DNA from: UBA6170 sp942491385
Lineage (GTDB): Bacteria; Chloroflexota; Anaerolineae; Anaerolineales; Anaerolineaceae
Assembly (NCBI GenBank): GCA_942491385.1
Contig: CALOAF010000006.1
Span: 1 to 64,000 of the forward strand
Length of the DNA: 64,000 nucleotides
Reading direction: 5' to 3'
Translations under genes and position numbers: made by a program
The notes under the pieces: generated by a model
What the model was told of the DNA's origin: nothing
Database searches by the model: none
Seen by the model: only the letters and a program-made list of their open reading frames with translations
Shown: one piece after another, positions 52,477 through 60,582 of the stretch
How positions within the stretch are numbered: position 1 is the stretch's first letter
How the letters are laid out: each line of letters starts with the position of its first letter

Positions 52477-53799
52477 ATGAAATTTTCAAAGCCAACTGGC
52501 ATGAAAGCATTCACGATTGTTTGGTTAGGGCAACTGTTTTCACTGACAGGATCCTCCATGTCTTTTTTTGCGTTGACGATTTGGGCATGGGAAAAAACAG
52601 GCCAGGCAACCGCATTAGGACTGGTTGGCTTTTTTGGATTAGCACCTCAAGTGATATTCAGTCCGATAGCCGGCGCATTGGTTGATCGCTGGAATAGAAA
52701 AACATCGATGATAATCAGTGACCTTGGAACTGCTTTCGGGATGTTTATTGTTCTGATACTCTTCAGTTTCGATGCTCTCGAAATATGGCATTTGTACATA
52801 CTGGCAATGTTATCGGGCATATTCCAATCATTTCAGTGGCCGGCGTATTCTTCAGCCATCTCTGTCATGATTCCAAAAGGCCAATTTACGCGTTCCAGTG
52901 CCATGATTTCTCTGGCAGAATGGGGTTCTGGTATCTGGGCTCCAGTGATGGCTGCTGCTTTATTGGGTGCCTTGAAATTATCCGGAATCATTATGATTGA
53001 TCTGGTAACCATGACGATCGCTATATTGGCATTGTTGATTGTCACAATTCCCAATCCAACCAGGTCTAAGGAGGGGGAACTCAGCCAGGGATCGATTTGG
53101 CAAGAGTCATTGTTTGGGTTTAAATACATTCTCGCCAGACCCAGTTTATTTGGATTGCAAATGGTGTTTTTCTTCGGAAATTTCTTTGCAGCTTTTATTG
53201 GCATCTTAAGTAATCCGATGATCCTGGCAAGGACTGGGAATAATGCGGTCACGCTGGGTAATGTTCAATCCATAGCTGCAATTGGAGGGGTCGTAGGCAG
53301 CTTGGTCATTACAGCTTGGGGTGGATTTAAAACCCAACGCGTTCGTGGGGTAATATTTGGATGGATTCTAAGTGGTCTGTTTTTCTTTTTTGTAGGTCTG
53401 GGGGAAGAAATCGTTTGGTGGAGCATTTTCTTCTTTCTATCTTCCTTGGTTATACCTTTGGTCAATAGTTCTAATCAGGCTATTTGGCAATCAAAAGTTC
53501 CTCCGGATCTTCAGGGAAGAGTGTTTTCGGTTCGGCGCATCATTGCTCAAGTCGTCAATCCCCTAGGGATGTTGATTGCCGGCCCGTTGGCGGATAAGAT
53601 TTTTGAACCTGCACTATTAAACCCCAGCAATAAAACCACTTTATTTCTTAGTAAGTGGTTTTCACCTGGCCCAGGGGCTGGTATGAGCTTGTTGCTCTCA
53701 ATAGCGTCATTTTTTATCGTCGTGGTGGGGATCTACGGTTATTTCTCAAAGCATGTAAGGAATGTGGAAACCATCATTCCTGATTTTGACACGGAATAA
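52477..53799 (+). CDS. MFS transporter (macrolide-efflux-like)
   Basis: 440 residues, about 12 membrane helices. Motif A appears in the second loop as GALVDRWNRKTSM; the opening FTIVWLGQLFSLTGSSMS and the C-terminal PDLQGRVFSVRRIIAQVVNP segment are typical of the MefA-like/DHA3 exporter group common in Firmicutes and Chloroflexota. It may export a drug or wall precursor, but the substrate cannot be read from the sequence. It has its own promoter and ends at a strong terminator, so it is not part of the lipoprotein operon. Confidence 0.85.
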   Translation: MKFSKPTGMKAFTIVWLGQLFSLTGSSMSFFALTIWAWEKTGQATALGLVGFFGLAPQVIFSPIAGALVDRWNRKTSMIISDLGTAFGMFIVLILFSFDALEIWHLYILAMLSGIFQSFQWPAYSSAISVMIPKGQFTRSSAMISLAEWGSGIWAPVMAAALLGALKLSGIIMIDLVTMTIAILALLIVTIPNPTRSKEGELSQGSIWQESLFGFKYILARPSLFGLQMVFFFGNFFAAFIGILSNPMILARTGNNAVTLGNVQSIAAIGGVVGSLVITAWGGFKTQRVRGVIFGWILSGLFFFFVGLGEEIVWWSIFFFLSSLVIPLVNSSNQAIWQSKVPPDLQGRVFSVRRIIAQVVNPLGMLIAGPLADKIFEPALLNPSNKTTLFLSKWFSPGPGAGMSLLLSIASFFIVVVGIYGYFSKHVRNVETIIPDFDTE

Positions 53800-53839
53800 A
53801 TATGAGAGCATGCATCGGGAAATGCATGCTCTCATATTT
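53798..53839. terminator. Bidirectional terminator between MFS exporter and osmC
   Basis: Perfect 18-bp stem, 53798-53815 with 53822-53839 (AAATATGAGAGCATGCAT and complement), 6-base loop, U-rich on both strands. It contains the MFS stop codon's last bases. Confidence 0.92.
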
Positions 53840-53858
53840 ATTTTTGAGCAATAAGAAG

Positions 53859-54275
53859 TTATGCTTCCAGTATGGTGATCTTGTGATCGATTTCTGCGGA
53901 TTTGTTTAAAATAGCCTGACCCGGGCAGTATTTTGTTTCGGATAAAGTTACCGCTCTTTCCACTGATTTTGGATCAAGAGCCTTTCCAGTAAAAATATAT
54001 TCAATCATAATATCTGAAAAAATTTTCGGGTGTTCATTGACTCGATTTGCATGAATTTTGACCTCGAAATTTGTCACGTCCTGCTTCATTTTTGCCAGGA
54101 TCGAGATGACGTCCATTCCTGTGCAGCCAGCCAAACCAATTAAAAACATTTCCATGGGTAAGAAACCATCTTCATTCCCACCAACGGACTTTTTTCCACC
54201 TAAAGGTAATGTGTAGCCAGAATCCGCTGTTCCAGTAAAACTCAATCCTTTTTGCCAAGTAACTTTTGCTTTCAT
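53859..54275 (-). CDS. OsmC-family peroxiredoxin-like protein
   Basis: 138 residues. The two cysteines of OsmC/Ohr organic hydroperoxide reductases are present as Cys51 in GLAGCTGMDV and Cys117 in KYCPGQA. The N-terminus reads MKAKVTWQKGLSFTG; this ATG follows AGAAAGGA, whereas the longer frame runs into the upstream gene. It is probably one of several YhfA/OsmC-type proteins rather than a classical Ohr. It lies 19 bases after the disulfide oxidoreductase gene, implying shared transcription and thiol-based electron supply. Confidence 0.9.
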   Translation of the reverse strand: MKAKVTWQKGLSFTGTADSGYTLPLGGKKSVGGNEDGFLPMEMFLIGLAGCTGMDVISILAKMKQDVTNFEVKIHANRVNEHPKIFSDIMIEYIFTGKALDPKSVERAVTLSETKYCPGQAILNKSAEIDHKITILEA

Positions 54276-54294
54276 TTTTTTCCTTTCTAATCCG

Positions 54295-54969
54295 TTAATT
54301 GTTTGAAAGTGCCTTTTCAATTTCAACCATTAATCTTGTTTCGGGTATAGCCCCAACAACTTCTCCTGACCCACTGTTAATTATAGTATGAGGTACGCCA
54401 GAAACATTGAACTGGTTGGATAATTCTGAAAATTCCATTGCCTCAACCATTTCACCAGAAACCAATTTGCTTTCCATTGCCATCTGGTGTGCAAGAATGA
54501 CTGCCTGGGGGCAATAGGGGCAGGTGGGTGTAACAAAAACCTGCAAATTGACAGGACTTTCTAATTTTGATAATTTCTCGCGAATTTCTGGAGACAGTCC
54601 AGAATCTTGCTTTGAAACCATCACAAGATCATTGATCAAAGTAGTAAATTCATGACCAGCAGGAATTCCAGACAAACGGATTCCATAATCGATAATTTTT
54701 TCATCATTCATTCCTGCAATCACCGTCATAGGTACTTTGTCAATTTTGTATTGAGAAGCGATTTCCTGATTTTTTTCCAGATCATATTCATCAATACTTA
54801 ATGATCCGTGTAGTTCTACAATCTCATTTAATAAGCCAATCGTTTCAGTGCAATATTCACAGTTTTGTTGACTGCTGCCAAAGAAAATAATTTTGACTGG
54901 CTTATCTAATTCGTTAAAAAATTCTTTTACCTGTTCTTTGGTTTTATCATCCAATAATTTACTTGCCAT
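54295..54969 (-). CDS. Two-domain protein disulfide oxidoreductase (PDO-like)
   Basis: 224 residues made of two thioredoxin-like folds in tandem. The first has an active site CEYC (Cys37/Cys40) and the second CPYC (Cys150/Cys153, glutaredoxin-like), followed by the cis-Pro segments KVPMTV and SGVPHTI. This is the arrangement of archaeal protein disulfide oxidoreductases and of the N-terminal part of AhpF. No flavin domain is present. It might reduce OsmC or form disulfides. Good AGGAT ribosome site. Confidence 0.88.
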   Translation of the reverse strand: MASKLLDDKTKEQVKEFFNELDKPVKIIFFGSSQQNCEYCTETIGLLNEIVELHGSLSIDEYDLEKNQEIASQYKIDKVPMTVIAGMNDEKIIDYGIRLSGIPAGHEFTTLINDLVMVSKQDSGLSPEIREKLSKLESPVNLQVFVTPTCPYCPQAVILAHQMAMESKLVSGEMVEAMEFSELSNQFNVSGVPHTIINSGSGEVVGAIPETRLMVEIEKALSNN

Positions 54970-55012
54970 GTATCCTCCAATAATTCATCTCACCGAGATG
55001 ATGTTTTATTTA

Positions 55013-55210
55013 TCAGGTGAAGCAACCACCTGAAGTATATCCACAGAACGAACAAACCAGATTGAGTAATCCGTCGTATTCAAATGTCCCTTTACGGCAT
55101 TTTGGACAAACAACACCAATTCGAATTTCATAGGAATTGATCTGCTCAACATCTTTGAGTTCGAATTTGATCAGATTTTTATCTGGGTCAAAATCATTCA
55201 TCATATTCAT
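55013..55210 (-). CDS. Small zinc-ribbon protein
   Basis: 65 residues. Two CxxC knuckles, CPKC (35/38) and CSFC (53/56), form a zinc ribbon, and a fifth Cys lies near the end in GGCFT. No other domain is visible. It precedes the disulfide oxidoreductase gene by 43 bases on the same strand. The first of several ATG codons was used and the ribosome site is weak, so the true start could be three codons later. Function unknown; zinc ribbons of this size often serve in nucleic-acid or protein binding. Confidence 0.68.
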   Translation of the reverse strand: MNMMNDFDPDKNLIKFELKDVEQINSYEIRIGVVCPKCRKGTFEYDGLLNLVCSFCGYTSGGCFT

Positions 55211-55261
55211 TACAAGTTATTAGATGTCGATATTGATAAAAAGTGGCAATCGGTTATTCAA

Positions 55262-55287
55262 TAAAAAAACCAGGGTATCAGCCTGGT
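55262..55287 (-). terminator. Terminator after the anti-sigma gene
   Basis: Minus-strand stem ACCAGG / CCTGGT (55287-55282 with 55274-55269), 7-base loop, followed by seven U. It separates the sigma/anti-sigma transcript from the zinc-ribbon/PDO/OsmC group. Confidence 0.8.
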
Positions 55288-55312
55288 AATCATATTCCCC
55301 TTCGAAAATGGG

Positions 55313-55561
55313 TTACTTTTTGAAGTGTTCCAGATTTAGTCGATAAAAAAGCCGATCTTTTACTGCTTTAGGTGTTTTTTCCTGTTCTGCTTGTTGATGA
55401 ACGATATCAATTGTTTTTTTAAGTGTATTAACGACAATTCTACAATTCTCACACTCACTGAGATGTTTATCTAATTCTGTACATAATTCTTCAGAGAGAT
55501 CACCATCTACGTATGATGAGATGGTTTCAACAAATTCATTACATTGGAGATGTTTTTTCAT
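55313..55561 (-). CDS. Zinc-finger anti-sigma factor
   Basis: 82 residues, soluble and lacking a membrane segment. The anti-sigma zinc pattern HxxxCxxC is visible as HLSECENC (His33, Cys37, Cys40) with an additional Cys7, giving the ZAS/zf-HC2 domain that binds ECF sigma region 4. Start chosen at 55561, one base after the sigma stop, with GGAG inside the sigma gene. Absence of a membrane helix and the exposed cysteines suit a redox-type RsrA-like sensor, but that is inference. Confidence 0.85.
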   Translation of the reverse strand: MKKHLQCNEFVETISSYVDGDLSEELCTELDKHLSECENCRIVVNTLKKTIDIVHQQAEQEKTPKAVKDRLFYRLNLEHFKK

Positions 55562-55562
55562 T

Positions 55563-56159
55563 CTAATACTCCATGAGTCTTTCGCCAAAATAAACGCTAA
55601 GTTCTTCTCTTAGTTTCATTCGTGCTCGCAATAAACGCGTTTTAACATTGGTCTCAGTAAGTTCTAATGCCTGGGATGTCTCCCTGATTGACAATCCCTC
55701 AATATCTCTCAGGATGAAAACAGTCCGGAGGTTCTCAGGCAACTTTTGAATGGCATCATTTAAAACCTCACGGGTTTCTGTCGAAAGGAACTCAGATTCA
55801 GGTAGACAACACCAATCCACTATTTGTGAAACAGAAATTCCTTCATTATTCTCGTCTCCTGTATCGTCGTGAATGATGGACACCTCTGGTTTTCGCTTTC
55901 GAATCAGCATCAACGATTCATTGACCGCAATGCGATACAACCATGTTGAGAGGGTAGAACGACCTTCAAATTTTTCCAACGATCGCAATGCTTTGATAAA
56001 GGTCTCTTGAAGCACATCTTCTGCTTCCACCTCATTATTAAGCATGCGCAAGGCCACTCGATAGATGGGATCGGAATAATGTTGCACCATTCTAGTCAGT
56101 TCTTCCGGATCACCGGATTGTAACTTATTGAGATTTAAAGGTTCTATTTCTTCATTCAT
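55563..56159 (-). CDS. ECF RNA polymerase sigma factor (RpoE-like)
   Basis: 198 residues. Region 2 (about 25-95) contains YSDPIYRVALRML, EVEAEDVLQETFIKALRSL and STLSTWLYRIAVNESL; region 4 (about 135-190) contains LPENLRTVFILRDIEGLSIRE and TETNVKTRLLRARMKL. The spacer between regions is longer than in minimal ECFs and carries an acidic stretch. The anti-sigma gene follows after 1 base. Upstream tsaD ends 38 bases away, so transcription from the tsaD side is possible as well. Confidence 0.95.
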   Translation of the reverse strand: MNEEIEPLNLNKLQSGDPEELTRMVQHYSDPIYRVALRMLNNEVEAEDVLQETFIKALRSLEKFEGRSTLSTWLYRIAVNESLMLIRKRKPEVSIIHDDTGDENNEGISVSQIVDWCCLPESEFLSTETREVLNDAIQKLPENLRTVFILRDIEGLSIRETSQALELTETNVKTRLLRARMKLREELSVYFGERLMEY

Positions 56160-56197
56160 TATTTAGATGGTTTCTCCTCTTAAAAAGTTACATTCAT

Positions 56198-57241
56198 TTA
56201 AGATAATGGCCAATTAGGAAGCACATCTATATCCAACGGATCAAGTAAATCATTGACAAAACGGAAATACCCTGCTGCGGCGATCATGGCTGCATTATCG
56301 GTGCAATATTTGAATGGTGGAATAAAAATTTTGAAGTTCGATTGTCCCAGGAAGGTCTCTCGTAATTGCTGGTTAGCCGAAACACCGCCGGCAACGATGA
56401 TATTCTTTACTTTATATTGGCGCGCTGCTTGAATTGTTTTTTGAAATAAGACATCCACAACTGCTTGTTGAAAGCTAGCAGCCAAATCTTCCACAGGTAA
56501 CCTGGAGCGGGATTTTTCTAATTCTCTTACCATTCTTAAAACTGAGGTTTTGAGTCCCGAAAATGAAAAGTTTAAACTGCCGTCAAGATGTGACCGTGGA
56601 AAATTATATGCATTGGGATTTCCATTCATGGCAGCTTTTTGAATGGATGGTCCGCCTGGATAGGTTAAGCCTAATAAGCGGGCAACTTTATCAAATGCTT
56701 CCCCAGCTGCATCGTCCAGGGTGCTGCCAAGTCTTTTGTAATTGAGATGACCATCCATAAAGTTTATCTCGGTATGGCCGCCGGAGACTAATAGCGCAAT
56801 TAACGGAAATTCTGGCACAGGTGGTGGTTTGGGTACTTCAGATGAATATATCCAGGATGAATAAATATGCCCTTCGAGGTGATTAACCCCAATCAAAGGC
56901 AAATTTTTTCCCAGCGCAATTCCTTTGGCCATATTCATGCCAACGACCAAAGATCCCGCCAACCCCGGACCACGAGTGACTGCAATTGCATCAATATTAT
57001 CTAGACTTAAATAAGCCTGTTGCAAAGCTTGCTCGACAACATCATAGATCGTGAGAATATGTTGGCGCGAAGCTACTTCAGGGAAGACACCACCGTATTG
57101 TTGATGGAGGTCAATTTGAGAGGCGACTACGGATGATAATAAAACCCGTCCATTTTCGAGGACTGCAGCAGCAGTTTCATCACAAGAAGTTTCGATTGCC
57201 AGTATTCTGGCAGCAGGAAAAATATTATTCTGATCACTCAT
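56198..57241 (-). CDS. tsaD: tRNA N6-threonylcarbamoyladenosine synthase subunit TsaD
   Basis: 347 residues. It transfers threonylcarbamoyl to A37 of ANN-decoding tRNAs. The ASKHA-fold sequence has AIETSCDETAAAVLENG, the metal-binding NHLEGH (His121 and His125), LVSGGHT, GSTLDDAAGEAFDK and GGVSANQQLRETF, so the protein is complete. It is universally conserved. It sits 53 bases after an M24 peptidase gene and the two may share a message; no functional link is visible. Confidence 0.97.
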   Translation of the reverse strand: MSDQNNIFPAARILAIETSCDETAAAVLENGRVLLSSVVASQIDLHQQYGGVFPEVASRQHILTIYDVVEQALQQAYLSLDNIDAIAVTRGPGLAGSLVVGMNMAKGIALGKNLPLIGVNHLEGHIYSSWIYSSEVPKPPPVPEFPLIALLVSGGHTEINFMDGHLNYKRLGSTLDDAAGEAFDKVARLLGLTYPGGPSIQKAAMNGNPNAYNFPRSHLDGSLNFSFSGLKTSVLRMVRELEKSRSRLPVEDLAASFQQAVVDVLFQKTIQAARQYKVKNIIVAGGVSANQQLRETFLGQSNFKIFIPPFKYCTDNAAMIAAAGYFRFVNDLLDPLDIDVLPNWPLS

Positions 57242-57294
57242 AAAAGTACCACCAAGTCATTTGAGAAAATTCACAATTCTTTTTTACAGAAAAA

Positions 57295-58530
57295 TTAAGA
57301 TTCAATAGGGATAATTAAATCCATTGGATAATCAACCATTTTCTCAATTGTACCGCTTTCAGAGACATAATATGTGTCTTCCAATCGGACTCCCATCCCT
57401 TTGTCCGGATAATACAAACCCGGTTCAATTGTAAAGACTGATCCTTTCATCAATGTCTCATCATCCCCCGCCGTAAAACCTGAGAAGGGCATTTCATGAA
57501 CATGCAAACCCAGGCCATGACCAAGACTATGAACATAGCCTTGCAATGTTGAAGGATTTGATTGAATTGTTGGATGTCCCATTTCCTCAAATAACTTACA
57601 GGTTCGGTGTTGATAAAATTTGAAAGGCGTGTTCTCAGACAATTCAGAGACAACCGTATCATAAACATACTTGACCTGATCATACAACTTTTGGACATCC
57701 TCAGGTGCATAACCAATACACCAGGTGCGGGTGAAATCATAAAAATAACCACCACCTTTTTCACAAGGGAAGATATCGAAAACAATTGTCTTCCCCAATT
57801 CGATCTGGTCTGAATCATTCCCTTGACTGTGAGGTACACCGGCATCTTTTCCAATGGCGAAAATGGTTTGTTCCGGATTTTCTGCTCCAGCTTCGGCCAA
57901 CCAATAATTTATTTTTGATTTGACCGTCCCAATCATGAGGGGTGTGTTATTTTCACTAACTAAAATACCATTTTCTGCACGTTGGTGGCTGAGGAAATTA
58001 GCCACCTTACCGACCACGTTGGTTGTGATCTCACCCATTCTCTTAATTCTCTGAATTTCTCGCGGATCTTTAATCATCATTGCTTTTAATAGGATTAAAT
58101 CAGGGACCAATCCAGTGATTTCATAACCAGAAAAAAGTTGTTGCAGACGTTGCAATATCGAAAATTTTGTTCCAATTTCTGTTGACCCGTACAGGGCAAT
58201 TTTCCCTTTTTCAACACCTGCTTTTAATAATAGATCTCTATATCGCAGCGCATAGGCATCAATCTGGTTCTGGTTGGTTTTCTTTAAGTAATGAGAAAGT
58301 GGAAATTGATCATAACTGCAAGTTGACAAACCAGTTTTGGCAGCTTCTTCACGTTCCATCGACCCATGGAATAGAATGGGGGGTTCGCCTACTTTTTTAA
58401 TCAAATCAGCATTGGTGATATGTCCGCCGCCGGTTAGGTAAAACATAGCTGGGTTATGTTGAGCGGGGCCAACGATTAATAACACATCAATTCCATTTTC
58501 TTTCATTAATTGATCAAGGTCATTTTTCAT
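57295..58530 (-). CDS. M24-family Xaa-Pro aminopeptidase/prolidase-like protein
   Basis: 411 residues. A creatinase-like N-terminal domain precedes the pita-bread metallopeptidase domain (about 170-405), whose ligands are visible: Asp in VFDIFPC and YFYDFTRTW, His in HSLGHGLGLHVHEMP, Glu in TIEPGLYYP and VRLEDT. It cleaves peptides before or after proline or belongs to a related M24 group. It overlaps selA by 11 bases, an arrangement suggesting one transcript with the selenium gene. A prolidase/Xaa-Pro assignment is at family level. Confidence 0.88.
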   Translation of the reverse strand: MKNDLDQLMKENGIDVLLIVGPAQHNPAMFYLTGGGHITNADLIKKVGEPPILFHGSMEREEAAKTGLSTCSYDQFPLSHYLKKTNQNQIDAYALRYRDLLLKAGVEKGKIALYGSTEIGTKFSILQRLQQLFSGYEITGLVPDLILLKAMMIKDPREIQRIKRMGEITTNVVGKVANFLSHQRAENGILVSENNTPLMIGTVKSKINYWLAEAGAENPEQTIFAIGKDAGVPHSQGNDSDQIELGKTIVFDIFPCEKGGGYFYDFTRTWCIGYAPEDVQKLYDQVKYVYDTVVSELSENTPFKFYQHRTCKLFEEMGHPTIQSNPSTLQGYVHSLGHGLGLHVHEMPFSGFTAGDDETLMKGSVFTIEPGLYYPDKGMGVRLEDTYYVSESGTIEKMVDYPMDLIIPIES

Positions 58531-59902
58531 TTATCTTTTCCTTTATTAAGATTGAATCCAGGATTGTTTGTACACCGGAAATAAATGCAGACTCTTGTTG
58601 TGGCAATACTGTTCTGGGGTCGAACAGGATTTTATTATTTTCGAGTCGGGCAATAATGGGGGTATTCAGCATGCGCAATCGTTCCATTGTAGAATCTGGC
58701 TTAGGGACTTGAATCGCAAGAACGAAAGTAGGCAACGTTTCCTCGGGTAGGCTTCCACCCCCGATGGTTGAACGACCAGGCAGCACTTCCCCGAACTGTA
58801 GTTTCTGTTGCCATGATCGGGCACGTTCTTCCATATGTAAAAGGGTTTGCGAAATCATTTGCCAGATTGGAATTTTATCAACTGCTTCATCTCGTAAATA
58901 ATGTGTAAGTGTTGCTGTTAATCCTGCTAAACAGATTTTATCCGGTCTAATTGCTCTGGCTAACGGATGTTTTTTAATTTTTTGTAACAATTCTTTTTTG
59001 CCTATAATAATTCCAGCTTGGGGTCCACCCAACAATTTGTCACCTGAAAATGAAATTATGTCCGCTCCAGCTCTGACTGATTCCAATATGGTTGGTTCGT
59101 GTGAAAGACCGAATTGAGAGGTGTCTATTAACGTCCCAGAGCCGAGATCATCTACAACCGGTGTGCCGTAGTGATGTGAAATTTCTACAATTTCATTGAG
59201 CTCTGGCTCCTCGGTGAACCCCATAATTTTAAAATTTGAGTGATGAGCGCGCATTACCAGCGCGGAATTTTCCTGTAAAGCAAGTTCGTAATCTGAAATT
59301 CGCACTCTATTGGTCGTTCCCACTTCGTTTAACTTGGCTCCGGATTGTTTCATTACATCCGGGATGCGGAAACCACCTCCAATTTCAATCAACTGTGAGC
59401 GAGCGATGATCACACTTCTTCTTTTTGCGAGGGAACTTAATACCAATAATACAGCCGCTGCGTTGTTATTGACCACGATGGCTGCTTCCGCTCCGGTCAA
59501 TTGTTTGAGAATTTCTTCCGCGTGAACAGAACGGGATCCACGTTTCCCGCTTGAAAGATTGAACTCCAAGGTGTTGTAACTGGCCCCAATAGATTGCATT
59601 GCTTGTATGGTTTCAGCACTCAGCGGTGCTCTGCCTAGATTTGTATGTAAAATGACCCCGGTGGCATTAATGACAGGGATTAAAGTGGGCGAAAAACGAT
59701 CCGATAGAATTGTTTTCATTTTGTTTATTATCTGCAATTGATCTGGAGCACCAGATCCTGATTTTATCGTTGAACGAAAAAAATCCAAAGTGTCTCGAAT
59801 GGCACGAATCGTCTGGTCCCGGCCATACGTTCTGATTAATTCATCAGTGTCACAGAACTGGATTATTTTTTCTACCGAAGGTAAATTTCGTAACTCATTC
59901 AT
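58520..59902 (-). CDS. selA: L-seryl-tRNA(Sec) selenium transferase
   Basis: 460 residues. This PLP enzyme converts Ser-tRNA-Sec to Sec-tRNA-Sec using selenophosphate. The SelA N-terminal domain (NELRNLPSVEKIIQF) precedes the aminotransferase core, which carries the PLP Lys289 in FSGDKLLGGPQAGI, and SARGL-like ALVMRAHHSNFKIMGF. Start taken at the ATG 59902, which overlaps the upstream gene's end by 8 bases and is preceded by GGTT-type sequence; the longer frame adds 12 residues. Its presence implies selenoprotein synthesis. selB, selC and selD are not in this window. Confidence 0.93.
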   Translation of the reverse strand: MNELRNLPSVEKIIQFCDTDELIRTYGRDQTIRAIRDTLDFFRSTIKSGSGAPDQLQIINKMKTILSDRFSPTLIPVINATGVILHTNLGRAPLSAETIQAMQSIGASYNTLEFNLSSGKRGSRSVHAEEILKQLTGAEAAIVVNNNAAAVLLVLSSLAKRRSVIIARSQLIEIGGGFRIPDVMKQSGAKLNEVGTTNRVRISDYELALQENSALVMRAHHSNFKIMGFTEEPELNEIVEISHHYGTPVVDDLGSGTLIDTSQFGLSHEPTILESVRAGADIISFSGDKLLGGPQAGIIIGKKELLQKIKKHPLARAIRPDKICLAGLTATLTHYLRDEAVDKIPIWQMISQTLLHMEERARSWQQKLQFGEVLPGRSTIGGGSLPEETLPTFVLAIQVPKPDSTMERLRMLNTPIIARLENNKILFDPRTVLPQQESAFISGVQTILDSILIKEKINEK

Positions 59903-60302
59903 TTGGATCGCGCGAGGGTTGCCAACGGCTGCGTTCAACCAACCGAATCAGATTTTCAATGACAATAATACCGATTGCAATCACGACCACCAGAATTGAA
60001 TTCAGGACACGCCCTAATTGCAGCCAGGCTAACAAGTCCAGGAAAATTGCAAACCAGGCTGACTGACGAATAATAACGGACGTGTTTGCTGGAGGATCAT
60101 GGGGAAAGCGGATATTCAGGAAATAAACTACAGGCAAAGCAGTTCCGCTAACGCCCATCGTCAATAAAAAGAAAAATAACCAGCGTGGCCACAGAAAAGG
60201 TTGTGTATATTGCAATAAAAAGAAAAGACCAACCCAGCCAATCACGGCGATAAGAATTGCTGAAAAAATAATAGAAGGCAAGTCTTTGAGATTTGATTTC
60301 AA
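59895..60302 (-). CDS. Hypothetical four-helix membrane protein
   Basis: 135 residues with four predicted membrane helices (about 10-32, 40-62, 80-102 and 105-128), the last followed by a basic tail RLVERSRWQPSR. The length and topology do not match any family I recognise. Its coding end overlaps the start of selA by 8 bases, so it is translated together with it. No function is assigned. Confidence 0.7.
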   Translation of the reverse strand: MKSNLKDLPSIIFSAILIAVIGWVGLFFLLQYTQPFLWPRWLFFFLLTMGVSGTALPVVYFLNIRFPHDPPANTSVIIRQSAWFAIFLDLLAWLQLGRVLNSILVVVIAIGIIVIENLIRLVERSRWQPSRDPNE

Positions 60303-60373
60303 ATTGGGTACCTCGACTAAATTATATCTGAATCTTTACGATAATTACTAATATTAAAGCATACACCATTTTT

Positions 60374-60402
60374 TGACCTTGAAAGTCTTTTATGGTAGGA
60401 TT
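60374..60402 (+). promoter_or_regulatory. Promoter of the metH riboswitch transcript
   Basis: TTGACC (60374-60379), 17-base spacer, TAGGAT (60397-60402), placing the start of transcription just before the riboswitch. Confidence 0.65.
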
Positions 60403-60415
60403 TCATTATGTGCTG

Positions 60416-60513
60416 CTCATCAAGAGAGGTTGAGGGACCGGCCCGTTGAAACCTCGGCAACCTGATAGTTTTGGTGCCAATTCCGGCAGAGCGAATTCGC
60501 TTTGGAAGATGAG
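60416..60513 (+). promoter_or_regulatory. SAM-I (S-box) riboswitch
   Basis: All hallmarks of the class are present: P1 CTCATC (60416-60421) with GATGAG (60508-60513), the conserved core AGAGAGGTTGAGGGAC, then GGCCCGTTGAAACCTCGGCAA, the GGTGCCAATTCC element and GGAAGATGAG. It binds S-adenosylmethionine and switches off the downstream gene when SAM is abundant. Confidence 0.95.
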
Positions 60514-60528
60514 ATCAATCAAAAATTG

Positions 60529-60553
60529 ACCTCTCTTCAGGAGAGGTTTTTTT
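60529..60553 (+). terminator. SAM-controlled terminator of metH
   Basis: Stem ACCTCTC (60529-60535) / GAGAGGT (60541-60547), loop TTCAG, then T run to 60553. Its 5' arm can alternatively pair with the riboswitch segment AGAGAGG, giving the antiterminator. Confidence 0.9.
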
Positions 60554-60582
60554 AATAAATTTTGACAAGTTTTGGAGAGTTT

